NCBI GenBank assembly: GCA_013397795.1
Contig: VZTJ01004774.1
Span: 73,960 to 137,959, forward strand
DNA length: 64,000 nt
Direction: 5' to 3'
DNA from: Orthonyx spaldingii
Taxonomy: Eukaryota; Chordata; Aves; Passeriformes; Orthonychidae
Positions 48,653 through 62,863 of this stretch are shown here, piece by piece. The number at the start of each line of letters is the position of its first letter. Within the stretch, counting starts at the first letter, position 1. The position numbers and the translations under genes are program-made. The notes beneath the pieces are model-generated. The model made no database searches. It was given only the letters and a program-made list of their open reading frames with translations, and was not told where the DNA came from.

Positions 48653-51600
48653 TAATGCCTACACTGTGGAGTCCCTATGACTCACAACTGGCTTTGAATT
48701 GGCAACAGTCGCAAAGGTTGTTACAGAGTGGTAAGGAGATTTCCTCCCCCTACTTCCCCAAAACACCATTTTTTTTGACTGTTTCCTCGTCACTTGCTCC
48801 TTAGACTTACACATTTATCCCTGTAACTGCATTCCTTGCATTATTTAATTCTATTCTTGCATGATTTAATTCTACACCATGCATATAGGACATATCTGGT
48901 TGTAGCTGAAAATCTGCACTACTTCAGGAGGTTAAAAAATTTTCTGGAAAAAAAGCAACATTTACAATTGTTCATTTACATGGGATAGTCAGTATAGTCT
49001 CGTCCTCACCTCAGTCTTGTGAACATTGTACTTTCCGATACTCTGGGATTTTTTTCATTTCTGTATAACATTGCTAAGTAAGCAGGTCAGGGTTTTCCCC
49101 CTCTTAGTATTTTTTTAAATCAGAATAGATTGGTATGTGAAATAGTATTTTTGAAACTGATGACATTTCCAAATCTGTAAGTATGCCCACATGTAAAATG
49201 TTATAAATTCTGAAGTGCTTGGACATTCTGTTTGCAAATGCAAATTTTAATAATCAGCTGAATTAGAGGTCCTTGTACTGATAGAGAATACAGGCTAAAC
49301 CACAGATTATATAATAAATTTTGTACTATTGAAAGCAGGAACATTAGGACTTGGGTCCACTTTTGTTCTGTTGGAATTCAGCAGATACCAGATTGGAGTC
49401 TAAATCACATGGGAAGATAAGCATAGCCTTATCCATGATGTTATTTATTTACAGACACATGAGCAGATGCATAATGCTTAGATGCAACTGAAAAGACATT
49501 TCTGTTGCGCAGACAGCTTGCAAACAAAGAGACCCTGACAGGATCTTCCTCAGAATCCAGGGAGAGGCCCACATGAATGTTAGTTTATATTTGCCCCGCA
49601 ATGGGAGAAGCACCTGTAGGAAAGAAAAGCATTGTCTAGACATTGAGAACACCAGAAGCAGGATTCCTGCTAATTTCATTAATTAAGCAATTGAGATTGC
49701 ATTCCGAAATTCTAAAGGAAAGTTCATGTCAGCCACGATGAAAAGCCCTTTCCTTCTGGATTTACAAGGAGAGCTCTTCTTGTGCTTAGTATCTTTGTCT
49801 TGGTAACAGACATTACTTTAGAAAAGTAAATACTTTCCCCACAATAGATATAATAACCATTTTAGTTCACACCCAACAGTTTATATACAGAATCACACCT
49901 ACACCCCTTGGGACAGATTTTGCAGGTTTCCATCAGAAAGTGGGGCAAATAATTTGAATGCATGTAGTTATAATTATTTTGACGCCAAAACACCAGAAAA
50001 TTTATGAATGTGGTAAGACAGTGAATGAATAGCCACTCAATATGTCCAGCCACAAATTCTCATGTGTTTGGATACAGAGATTTTCAGCCCATGGATTCAA
50101 ATTAGCCATAACCATCATGTTTCCACAACTCATAAATTTCATATGTTCTTATTCTTAGTACACTCTCAGTTTTTCCCTCATTCAATTAATGATAGAAGCC
50201 TAGCTAAAATGATAAACCTGTCCCTGTGCCTCATCTCACTCTTGCTATAGGAGAATCTTAAGATAACTAAGCCCAGAAATCAGAATTACAAATATTGCAG
50301 CCACAGAAACACAGCCCTAACATAACAAGTGATGCAGGATGTGAATAGACACCACCAGAAGTATGACAACAGCTTTCCTAGTGGATAGAGGAATTCAATG
50401 CAAGGTGCACTGCAGCACCCAACAGAAACACAGGTGAGAAAGTACTTGACTTCTGAAAGGAAAAAGCAACTTTAGCATCACAACAAATTCAGCTAATTAC
50501 CTCCTCAGAGACAGGCACATAATACGTGAGCTGGGTTGCCAGTCTGCTTTGCCTGGACAATGAGTATGTTCCAAATACAGCTCTGTCTATCCCCATTTTG
50601 AACGAGCTGGTTGCTTCACACAGCAGGTCATGTACCCCATAACTTTGGCCTTTGTGCTGGATTAACAGCCACTTCAAACAGCTGAGCCTGCAAAAGATGC
50701 CCTAGAGGAGGTTATGCTTCTCTACCATACATTCACATCTTACTTAATCACGGGTTCCCCGTACCCTCAGGTACTCACACAGATGTCAGCACATTCTGTA
50801 AAATGGTGACTCTGCCGTGAGTAATGGTCTCTACCACAGGCACAGCCTTATGGAAAAGCTCTTCAGTGGTTCATTTAAGATATGCCTAGTGGCCTCCATG
50901 AGAGATTAACAGTACATACTGCCTGAGTGCAATATCTCACTGATACTGTGGTCATATTCTCTTAACTCTTTTTGCTATCCATGTGTTGGGATGTGTCCTT
51001 TCAAATTCAGCATTCTTCTGGGCAAAAATAACACTACAGAATTAGTTTTAACATATTAAATATGTTATTAATGAACCAAGGCATCAGAGAAGATATTTTA
51101 TATGGGACCACACACATTTCTAGCAGTCCCAGACTACAAACATACACTTACTAACATCCTCTGCCTTCTTAAAGCCACCAGTAAGTTGTCTGGGAAGAAA
51201 CTTCTCCTCCAAAAAGGATGAGTTATTGGCACGAAAGGACTGTACACAAGGAGGGATAATCCCACTGCTCAGATATCCTAAATCAGTGTTATACCTGCCC
51301 CTTCTCTTCTGCAGGCAAGTATGTGTGAAGGTAGTAGTAGACAAAACAGAGTCTTTGCTTGGTTTATCCATTTCATCTGTGATTTATCTCAGTTTCTACA
51401 TCATGTAGAGGTAATCTGGTGTCCATTTCACTCAATTGCTATGTAACAATTTACTTCTAAATATCTAGAGAATGACAAAGTAAACTCAGTCTCAAATGAT
51501 AATCTAGCATTTATTTTTTTTAAGAAAAAATCTTCAGACTTTTTCCTAAATGTATTTAAATCTTACCAGTGAACATGATGCTGGTTATTAAAAAGTAATT

Positions 51601-54600
51601 CTGGATAAATTAGCTTGCAGCTACAAAATTAATGTAATTAATTTATTACTTGCAGCCACAAATCAAAACATTGTTAACACTGCTGCTTGCAATTTAATAT
51701 GCACAGTAAGTTTCCATATGGCTTCAATTTTAGGTTCCGTGGTCACTACAGAGGCTCATTTGCAGAATGGTCTGTAGACATATGAAATTAGCTTGTGCTT
51801 ACTGGGAGAAAAACTGTTCAAGATGGTTCCAACACAGGCACAACAGTCCAAAAAGGTTCCAAACCACTAACACTACTTGGGATTTTCATATACTGCCTAA
51901 GACTGAGGAATATCTACATGCATTCACAGAACTCCAGATACAACTTATAGCTTATTTTAAAAAGGCATCCGTAGTCAGAAATGCTATTAGCAGTTCATCC
52001 TCCTAACCATGAAGGCACATTTTTTAAAAGCACTGAGCATCCAATATCTCTTTTAGAGACAACAGGACCAAAACATAATAAGATGTTACAACATCAACTT
52101 TACAAAGCTTAAAAAAGTCTACAAAACTTATAAACAATCAAAGAGCCTAAATTTTGACAAGGGTATATAGATCACCTCTGCATAATGTACCCAGAGTTGT
52201 GCATGCACTGTGATTATCTTGAACGCATCAATTAGATAAAGGCAATATGCTGCACATACATTTCCTTTTCAGTAGTCTTGTTGCAGAACATTGTCATGTC
52301 TCAATGAGCAACAATGCCTGCTTTCAAAGTCGTCTCTTTTATTTTCTTTAACCACACCAAACTCCAGCAACACCTAGTTCATTGTTACTTAAGAAAGCCT
52401 GCTGAAGAGTGATTACAGTGGATTTATGCCCCTAGATTCAAGTCTGATTCATGGATTATCTGAGTAAGAGCAAGAGCAATAAACCAAGTCCTTTCCAAAT
52501 AAGAGCAGGCCATGAACACCAGCATCCCATGCCACAGCTCTATTCACTAGGTTGCAAGCTGGCACAGGTCACAATATTACTTATTCCTTCCCTCTTTCTC
52601 CTTCTTGAAAAAACCCCATTCAACTAAGCATATCTTATAACCAAAGCAAGGTATTTCAAAGCATTTTTGCTCAGTTGGAAGTTTTCTGATCAGCTTGGTT
52701 AATAAAATTGTCAGAGATTCCCAGCATGCTTTCTCTTTTTCTTCAAACTGGCACCAACAGTGGCATGGTGATCAACACCAACAGTAAATAAGGCCAAAAT
52801 CATAGGCACAGAATTATCTTTTTTTTTCATTAACGATACTTGCAACTGACATTTGTTTGATAAGTCAGCATCTGTTTTGGTTTGGCACTGTTCCTCTGTG
52901 CCTGGATTTCACTTACAGCTGGGAAACCACATCCAGCACAACCCCAGTTACATCCAAACTCAGAATAAAAGGGCATGGGGCTGGCGCAGAAAAAGAGGCT
53001 TTCACATCCTGAGACCATAGTACATCAAGTAACAGTGTGGAAGCACCTATCAAAGGCATGAGCACAAACAAAATTAGGAGGTCAGGCTTATCAAATGTCT
53101 ACCAAGCTACTCAAGAAGAATGAGAAAGAGGTTCTTGATGGCTGTTTATCAGTGACAAGTTTGAGGCATCATTAGCTGTTGGTGGTTCAGAGCGGTTGTT
53201 GTCAGCACAGCCCCTCTCCTGGAAAACATCTTTGCCAGACCTCCCATGGGCAGAAAAGGCATCAGTATACCATTGCAGCTAGGCTAGCCACAGACAAGGA
53301 AAAAGCATTAGAGATCAAAGCACTAACAATACTGAAGCCCTGACTGTGAAGGGGTTCAATAAAACAAGTCTCTGATCTAGGCTAAGATTTCAGGTTATTT
53401 TGACTAATTGCTAGCATACACTTTTGGGACAACCCCAGACTAAATTACTGTGAAAGAAGTGAGACAGATGGAGAGAAGAAAATAAAAACAAGGCAGCCCA
53501 TTATAACTTAATTCTTACTCTTTCCAGCACTCCTGACATCAATAAGCCCTGTCCACCAGAAGGGCATCACAGTGAAAAGAGGGCTCACAGATATATTTCA
53601 TTGCATTTACACAATGATTTCCTGAAATGGGAGGGAGCGGGGGAGCTGCCTTCTTTATTTTAGTACTGTCAACTGTTAGTACAGAGAGTCTCTCTGTGGT
53701 GTGTTATGTTCTCGTGAGCTGGCAGATCTGTTGGGAATATAATGATGTCTGTTCATGCACCTCCATTTCTAACAACTTACTCCTGATTTTCTTGAGGCGT
53801 AAGGACCAGTTGACTATGTAAATGAAATAAGAGAATATAGAAAATGATTTTGACACAAAGGGAGTTTTTGGCAAATGCCACTGCTTCCTCCAGGCATCAT
53901 GGTAAGAGACAGCTGCTTCTGCCAGCCCAGAAGCAGTAGCTGAGGGGACTAGCACAGCTCTTTTGAAAATCTTTAGTCTGATGAATAACTAGGCAAAGGC
54001 TACACATACTTACAAGGAAGGACTCCCAAATTAACGGCTTCAAATCTTGCTCTGCTGTTCCATGTTATCATCCACTGTAAATGTATGCAGGAGTGATGTC
54101 AGATAACTTTTGTTGCAGTTTGTGAGTTTATTGCCGTCAAGTCCTTTGTAACAGGAGGAGCAAGACAAGACTGTGAGAATGTGAGAGACATTGTCCTTTG
54201 CAATTTCCAAAAGTGCTATTTTAAGAATAGAGTTATCATTTTTGCAGCAAGACATTACTTTTTGGATCAAACATTTTGATATATGAACAACCCCAATGAC
54301 TGTAGAATCACAAAAATATTCAATCACTGTACACAATACTGTGGTTTTATTTTAAATTTTCGTTACAGAGTGAGTCCCTCAAGTAATTATCATGGCAATC
54401 ATAACTCTGATACATGTATTTTGTCAATCTGTCTAATAAGTAGTAGCAGAGTACTGTAACTGACATGCATACATAAATATTTTAGGACTTAGTGATTCTT
54501 AAGTTGTTTGGAAATAGTTACAGTAACCAGTAAATACTGATACTTTTACCTCTAAGAGCATCTGTCACTTGGAGAACGGGCACAATGCTTAGAGTACCAC

Positions 54601-57515
54601 TTTGTGGAAAAAAATAACACAAATGTTTATTGGTAGTATTAAAGGAACAGCTTGATATTTTTCAGCTCTGAGCAGAATAGTTGTCTGAAGTGTCACATGT
54701 TATGATCAGCACACAAATACAAAATAAAATCCTTCCACAGGGGAGGCCTTCATTTCAAATGAGGGAGAAAACAAACTTCTCAATACTAAATTAAATTAAT
54801 TAAATTAAATGCATACCATGTTGGAAAAAAATAAAAACAGACATTTGTGCACTCAGCTCTCCTGAGAGGATAGGGGCATGGATACTTTCCAAAATCCCAA
54901 AGTTAGCAAGTGGTAAATAAAATTCACATTTCCTGATTTTGCTCCCCTTTCCTCAGCACTTCCCAGGAAATGTGATAAATCTCAACTGAGGTTACATGTG
55001 CTCACCAATAGAAGGCTAGATCACTATGACAAGATTCTGCCCCCATTCCTACCAGCAAAACACCTTTAAATACATTGAATTTACTCAAGTATTAATGGGG
55101 ATAAACATAAAAATTTGCATTTAATTCTGCGAAAGTTCAACATCTTCCACACTTTTACCCAATAACAAATCCAAACATCCGATTCTTACAATGTTCCCTC
55201 CATTTTTTATTTCCCTCAGAACACTTCATATTTGTGAGCTGGCACCATTACTACATTTTAAATACATGAGAAAACTCAAGATGAAATGGCTGTCCCAAGA
55301 AGTTACAAACTGAGCAAAAACCCAGTAATCCACCTCCTGAACCAAGCCAAACCCATGTTCCTTAAATCACATTTCAGTCATGTGACTGAGCTACTTTGGC
55401 TTAATGGTTGCCATGCATCAGCTGAGCCCCAGTGAAAATAGTTTAAATTAGCATGTGCTACCCTACATTTGCAACAGCTCAGCTGCTACATAGGAACTCA
55501 TTAAGCTATGGTAACTTGCTCAAGAGTCTGAAACCTCAATCTGATGCTCTACCCAGTGGCCCACATAACTGCCCAAATCATGCTCTCTGTCTCCATGCCA
55601 ATAAACCTCCTGAGCCCATCTTTCACAAAGTAAGAATGTGCCCAAGAAAATAAGTTCAGTACAATTTTCCAGTGAGATGCTTCAGAAGAAGATTTATTCA
55701 GATAAGCAGCGAGATCTGGATCTCTCTGCAATTCAAATAAACTTCATGGATTGTACTAGAATTTCTTCATATCCTGTCTTTGGCTTCTGTTTTATATACC
55801 ATGTTTTCTTCCTCAGCCCACCAACAAGTATTACACTATAGATTCCTGTTTCCTTAACTATTGTAATTTCCTCCTTGTAATATCCTCAAGACATACTTCT
55901 CCGGAATATCTCAAGCAACTGCTTTTTCCAAAGGAAGAAAAGAAAAGTTAAGAAAATATATATATACTGACTCCTTCTTCATTTAGAAATCCAGTTTCAA
56001 GCTGTCTCTATCATTCTCTCTTCCTCTCTAAACCGTCTATTCATATATTGTCTATCAGAAATGTAGTGCAGCAAACTTTACTTCAGCTGGTGCCATGTGA
56101 AATGCACATCCTGATCCTTGAGCCCTCTTATAGGAAAAAGGGTACATATTCATTCTTGCTTACTTCCTTAATCTCTTTTGGAATATTGTAAGTGTATAAT
56201 TTATTAAATATAGGATACATATCACATTAAAGTGTTATGCAAAATTAATTTATATTTTGTTTCCTGTTGTTTTGCAACCTGTAATATCTACCAAGAGAAG
56301 TATCTGTGAAGATATTGACTTATATTAATGCAGAGCAAAAGTGAATATCCCAATATACCTGACTTCTGTAAGTCACTAGTTTAAACTTTGGGGGAAGTGT
56401 TATCTCAACAATTATGTCTACAGGTAAAAAGAATTGGATTGAGTTGAGAAATTTTGGACATATATAAAATTACCCGGATAAGATTTGCAATTTTTCAAGT
56501 CAACTAATGCAACAACAAAATCATATTTTGGAGTGGGTAAATTCAGGAAGTCCAGTTACTGTCTGATGCCTCAAATTCATGCAGCTCAAGAAAAAGCAGG
56601 CTGGTCTTGTTCCATCTGGCAGTATTATCATAGCATTTTCAACAGGTAAATATAATTTTAACTTTGTGCTGTGGCACAAAAGCATTGATTATCTGTGAGT
56701 TACCCCTTACCATACTATGATACTTTTCCTAGACTTGTGCCTCAGGAGCTCACAAGAAACTGAAGACCCTCTTAGCTTTAGGAGTACTTCCCAGAGCTGA
56801 TGGCTGGGCTGTGCTAGCACAACTTCTGGTAAGAATTGTAATTTCCTGACTGAGGGAAGAAATAGAAAAGGGAAGATTTTTCATCTGGTTGGACTTAGAC
56901 CTTGCTTCTTGCTCAGCCCAGTCCCACCAGCTGTGAAATAATGTGACTCTAAAGGAGCCATAACCATTACCATTCTTCACTTGTTCTCTCAGCTCTCTGA
57001 GGGAGATGCTTCTTACTGCTTCCATCTATGAAACAATGTCAAGGATTTAGAAGTCAGCCTGTCCATTAGGGCATCCTGCTATCTCTCCATTGTCCTACAG
57101 AGGAGCCAGGAGGCAGCTGTCAAAAGTCTCTAACCGAGCAACAATGGCCAGGGAAGGGGCTGGCCCCAGGTTTGCTTGATATAGACACCAAATAGCTTTC
57201 CCTGGTGGCACTTTGTTCACATCATTGACAGGTTTTGGAACTGTGTATTCATAGCAAAACCTCTGGGAAAAGACAATAAAAAGTTTGTCCTTTGGCATCT
57301 CCATGAGGGAAGCCATACCTTAGTACAATCAGTAGCTACTAGAGTGATGGAGGAAATGAGATGTGAATCCCTTTCAATGAAGGGGAAAGGGTACCTGTCC
57401 CCAAGTGCTTACATCTAGATTCTATGCCAGAAGCAGAAAAGTGTGCAAATGGAAATGAACATTTGATTTATAATAAAAAAAAGGCATATAGGGCATATTC
57501 TCTGAACAAAAATGG

Positions 57516-57580
57516 AATAGAATAGAATAGAATAGAATAGAATAGAATAGAATAGAATAGAATAGAATAGAATAGAATAG
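57516..57580. repeat. AATAG pentanucleotide microsatellite, 13 copies
   Basis: There are thirteen perfect tandem AATAG units (65 bp), preceded by GG-AATAG-like sequence. The - strand reads through it as a repeated SILFY peptide, which is an artefact of the 5-mer and not a protein. Confidence 0.97.
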
Positions 57581-60500
57581 CTCCCCACACTAAAAATATT
57601 GCTAGAGTCAAAAATCAAATGCATCTTATTGCATTTTGTCAGAGCCAGGAAGAGAGTAACTAGTTCATAAATTCCATCAGGAGCTTGGGGATTTTTGATA
57701 TAATGAGTTTTACGGTTTCAGAGGAGACTGCTTTGCTAATAATTATGTAACAGTAATTAAATCTGAAAAAGGTTGTACTCTAACTATGTTGATTTATTGC
57801 AGCTCCAACAAAGTACTTCTAGAGTGTGCTTTGGAGCATGCACCTCCTCCCTCCAGTTTTCTTTAAATTCTCACAGAGCACTGGGTCACAGATGGTCTGA
57901 GATGCGATATTTTCCCTATTAAATTCCTAATAATCTTTTTCCGAGGCTGAGTCATGGAAGCCTGGGGATTTCTCGTTTTAATTAGAAGGTTTAAGGAGCT
58001 AACTCTGTTTGAAATTTCCTCTTAGGAGATATGGATGCAGGTGATCCCATTCAGAAGAATGACACAATATCAAGGCCAACATCTCATTTCCATATTAGAT
58101 TGCATCTAGTTTGGCATAACTCCTGATCTGGATGCTGATGATGTGCCGCCTGAATTGAAGGCACAACATTTCACCATTTGAAAACAGAATTATTTTAGGA
58201 TTATGTCTGAAGACATTTTAGGCTCTAGCTGGATGTTTCCTACCCTACCACCATGCTCCATCACCTTGTGTAGAAACTATTTACAAATGTAAATTATTTA
58301 TTAGTCTGATCAAAACGATAAGTCTATATAATTTGGAAACAGCACTGTTAAGGATGTTCAGCAAAGACACTTACTATATTGTCCAAATGGTTGATCCTCA
58401 CAGAATTTAAGATATTAGTGTTTCAGATCAATTTTATCTGCAAATATTATAAGCTATAAAAATAGAATACTCATCTAGCAAAATGTTTTATGTAGGACTC
58501 TAGCATTCGCAGTACGTGAAGAACAATGTTCCACCTCTGCCATCCAATGGAGGTTATTCTTAGGCCCTCATGGCTGAGTTTGATCATTTCATAGAATGCC
58601 TGTTGTTTAAGAGTTAGTCTGGTGTACTATTCACACATCCCTTGATAGTCTATTGTGAAAAAATCCTACTTCTTAGAAGACAGCTGTTGAAGTTTCATCA
58701 GCTTACACTCTACAGCCAATTCCTGTGCTTTAGGAAAATGAAGAGCATCCCTTATTCTTTCAGCATGGTATGCAGTTGTCAAGAAGTCAGGTGAGACATT
58801 ATTTGCCTTTTATAGCACTAAGTATCTTTTCAGTTTTTGACAGACAGAAGTGACTGTGTTTTGGGAAAGTAAAAAATTTCACCCGCTCTCAACTGCACCA
58901 CTTATACATGCTAAAAATAAAATTTTATTGGAAGTAGTACTGCGGCTTATAGACTTGGCTGAGAATAAAAGAAATAACCTTTTCTATGTTAAATCCTTCC
59001 AGTTGTGCCACCTCCATGAATGAGTTTTTATAAGCCTGAAATTTTAATTTTGTTATGCGTGTTAAAAATACTTTACATGTAATTGTGCAAAAGCTTAAAT
59101 TGTCATAGATTGTTTAAAAGGTTTAATTTCTATATAAAATCCATTCATTTGTTTATGCAATTTTTATGCCCTAGCTGCTGAAGTGTTCTAAAGATTTGGG
59201 ATTTAATGTAATGGCAAGTATTTCTCTTATGTGTCACAGAATCTATAAACAAAGACACACAATAGTGCTTTATATTGTTTTCCAAAGATCAAATCCATCC
59301 TTACTGTCTGCAAATCACAGCTTGCAAATGCCTCACAAGTAGGGTTACTCTTAGTAAAGTGCTACATCACTTATGAAGGGGAAAGAAACCACACTAGTTT
59401 ATGAGCAAGAAAAGACAATCCTTGCCTGGAATATGGTGAGAATGAAGAATTTGGCCCTACCCTAGATTGCATGTAATATTTTGTGTATGAAACATCCATG
59501 TGTGAACTGCAAAATCAGCCATTCTTCTGAATACTCACAAACCCAGCCAGTGCTTTAAGAATTGGCTGGATTTGTCCACTTGCTTCATAACATCTTTTAT
59601 GAAGCCCAGGAAGAAAGAGGTTGGTGATAGCTGTCTTGCCAAGGCACTCCCATGGAAACAGCTTGGCCTCTGTGGTTTATTGTTATAATACCGTATCTTG
59701 TCATTGGAAGGAATGTACGTCCAGTGCTATAATTGTGTGGAAAATCCAATTGTGCTAATTTCACCCCAAACTAATGTAGGAAACAAGAAGTCCTGCTTTT
59801 TAGGCCCTATTCACATAACAGTTGAGATCCAAAATGAATTTCTCAGCAAAGGGCCAGCAGAAAACACAAGCAACAACAGGTTTTTCCCGAAGCAATTAGA
59901 CTTCTGCTTATTTTCTGCCCTTTGAAGGTCCAAACTGTGAAAACAGAAAAGAAAAGTAGACTTAAAATACTAAGTAAAGCAAAGAGTTAAAGTGGTAGAT
60001 GAAATCAGGTTCTGTAATGAGTTATAGGGAAAATGTCTCTGAGTTCTGATTAATGACTGGGGACACCTAGAGCTGCTTTGGCTGGCTCAGCAGTACATGA
60101 CTGGTGCATCAGGGTAATGTCTAATAACTAGTCTTTGACACCAGAATTAAGTCATTTTGCAAGAAAACAGGTCATTAGAAGCTAAATTGAAATATAAGTA
60201 ATACGATCTCTGTGGAGGATTGTAAATTAATTGGTTTTTAACAATAACACTTCTGTATTTTATTAAAGCAGTGTAAGAATTCAGAGAAGAAAAGAATGTA
60301 GCGGATAAACAGGGCAGGTGTTGATGATGCAAATGAAATAGATGACAGATGGTTAGTAGCACGATCACTCACTGTGTGTGTATAATGGATAGAGGTAATC
60401 AAATTCCTTTGTGAATTGGTGACTTTCTTTACATCAAGAACTATAACTGTGCCATGCTTATAGAGCTTCTTCTTAAAAATTACCTCCACTCCTTGTCATT

Positions 60501-62344
60501 ATCCTGGGGTGTAGGACACTCATATTTGCATACTGTCACAAAAAAAAAAAAAAAAAAGAAGCCAGGCATGCAAATAAACCCCCACCTGGGCAACCAGCTA
60601 CCTTTGCAAATTGATTGGTAATAGGACACTAAAGAAGTGTCTGCCATCAAAGAGCAACTCACCCCCCAGAGCAGCCCAGGTGACTCCTGGTGTGTAAAGA
60701 TTTTCTCCAGCCCTGTGGATGAACTGCTGGGCTGAAAATGACCCCATGATATGGTTGCTGCCCCCCAAATACCAGGTCATGGTACTGTCTTGGAGGGAAG
60801 GCACAAGTTAATGCTTTAGCAGAATAACATGGCTTCTTGCTTACTAATGTGTGCTAAACTCAGCTCATTACACAAAAGATATACTGATTTTGGAGGGAGA
60901 TTCATTTCATGGCCACACAGAGCTGTGCTTAGTGATTTGACATAGACTGTAAGAGAAAATCACCAGGCTCTAGATGCAGAGATAGCACATCATTGTATAT
61001 CTATCATACACATATATATACAAACACACCCAGAGAAAAAACAGAGAATGTTTGAGCCAGCATTTACTCTACAAAAGCTGCCTCTGTTCTGAGCCAAGAA
61101 AATGAGCAAAAATAATTGATCAAGGACTTCAGACCTCATATCAGGAGCCAATCTATTAGCAGAGCAGCTTCCAGGATGGGTACAGAATGGACTGCTGATG
61201 CAGTAGATGGGAAATCGTATCTAAACACATCACTTTCTTAGCACTCTACACTTCATCAAAACAAAGACATGCCTTTTCCAGGGAAGTACTCTGTACATAC
61301 CAATGTTGGGAGAAAGTCTGGAAGGTATTTCTAGAATTGCTGGTGAAGCCAGGTTGACATGACTTCAGTCCTTGCTCTTTACAATAACAAGCATAACTTT
61401 GCTGCCACATGGGAGTGATGTTCTCAAGGTGTCTTTAAGGTGGCATAAAAGAGTGATGGTGTTCATGGTCTAGCACAGTATTTCTGTAAGGATATGTTCT
61501 GCTGAAGCACCTGCTTTGCACACACCTTCCTCATCTCAAGAAACAGAAGTCATTCCTGCAGGGGGAAGAAGGGTGGCAGGATCCTCTGCAGCATCCCTCT
61601 GTCACAGCTAATTCTACTAAACTGCCAAAACCTCTCCTAAACTCCATAACTGTTCAGCAGAAGGCTTTGTTTGCTCTAAGGTTAGAGCAATTTCAGGGCC
61701 ACAGTCTCACTTGCTTGTACCCTTCTCTGTCACCAGAAGCTGGAGCCTGGATAAATGCAGTTCACTCACCATGCTTGTGGAGATAAGCATGGTGCAGAGT
61801 AAATATTGTGTTTGAAGCTAAATGTCAAGAATTCTAGCACGCTTCTGTGAGGAGACTACAGATGTACACAGATGCTACAAAAAGTATACTACATTTTATA
61901 TTACGGAATCAAAAACTTCTCTCTGTTAGATGACAGAGCACATTATTTCATACCTTTTATAATATATCAAGAACAGAGTTCTAGACACTGGTTTGGAGCA
62001 GAATGCTTTCCCCCCCAAAAGCTGCATCTACTCCCTATTGAAAGGAAATTGCAGCAGGTTGCTGCATCATTAGAACAGGGGAGATAATGCACAACTCAGA
62101 GATTACCATATGAACTACATTCAAGATCCTTTGATGTTTCAGTTTATTCATGCTATATTTCTGTTTTATGGTTCTTTAATATTACACAACTATTATTTTC
62201 ATTTATTTGTGTCTATACTTATGACTGACACCTGCAAACAGTTTAACAAAGCTATTAGGGAATTTTATTATTGTTCCCATTACAAAACTACATATTATTT
62301 ATTTTGGGGACTAAAATAGACAAAATACAGAATCTTTAAGTTGT

Positions 62345-62349
62345 TAAAG
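62345..62349. repeat. Left target-site duplication (TAAAG)
   Basis: TAAAG immediately precedes the LTR and is repeated exactly at 62859-62863 immediately after it. Confidence 0.85.
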
Positions 62350-62858
62350 TGTTCTAGGTTGCAATGTAAGATATATTGTATTACCATCTCCACAAGCTGT
62401 TAAAACAGGTGGGGCACTGTTAGTTATCTCCTGCCATGATTCACCCCTGATAACTCCCTCCAGGGGCTGACTCTGTTAATGGGCCATCAAGAACACAACA
62501 CATGACTCATGGAATTACATCTCTCATTGTGAGATGCTCCACCCAGGGGGGAGGAGCCAAGCATTCTCACCTGGATATAACCTGGGGTTTTGAACAGCAT
62601 AGGCAGCCCTGCCTACTGGATTCCCAGAGGACAAGAGCTACCACTAGGCTTTCAGGTGAAGTCCAGACCATTCTACAGGATCAGTGCTTCAACAGAACCA
62701 CTTCACTGGGACTGCTATCACCACCATGGCTAACAGGCTGTCAGGTTCTATCCTGACTGTATCACTGTTTCTTGTACTATTGCATTTGTTTTAATTTTCC
62801 TAATTAAATTATAATTCTGACTTGGAATCTCCCACTGGTTTGTTTTCAAACTAGTACA
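62350..62858 (+). mobile_element. Complete solo LTR with 5-bp target-site duplication
   Basis: The element begins TGTTCTAG and ends CTAGTACA, an 8-bp imperfect terminal inverted repeat with one mismatch and TG...CA ends. It is flanked by identical TAAAG copies at 62345-62349 and 62859-62863. Inside are a TATA-type box ATATAA at 62575-62580 and an ATTAAA polyadenylation signal at 62803-62808, which set a + orientation. At 509 bp with no internal retroviral region, it is a solo LTR left by recombination. A 5-bp duplication fits class III/ERVL-like elements, and the sequence resembles a passerine LTR I know from memory. The 84-codon frame at 62502-62756 is not a gene. Confidence 0.88.
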
Positions 62859-62863
62859 TAAAG
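62859..62863. repeat. Right target-site duplication (TAAAG)
   Basis: This is the exact copy of the left flank, directly following the LTR's terminal ACA. Confidence 0.85.

Larger units (their letters stand above)
44061..62349. other. Intergenic DNA downstream of NEUROD6
   Basis: About 18 kb with no supported gene. It holds a T33 run at 48619-48651, an AATAG microsatellite at 57516-57580, an A18 run at 60540-60557, and two stretches that look like conserved non-coding sequence (57690-58260 and 58930-59330; see findings). Open frames here reach 151 codons (45602-46057 on -) but lack domains or splice support. No RNA gene or other repeat family was recognised. Confidence 0.6.

Noticed and set aside
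57415..57624. Repeated SILFY peptide frame on the - strand
   Set aside because: It is a direct translation of the AATAG microsatellite, not a repeat protein.
58588..58600. Possible second CR1 tail ('tcatagaatgcc')
   Set aside because: There is only a single octamer-like match, with no 'ttggaagggac' core beside it.
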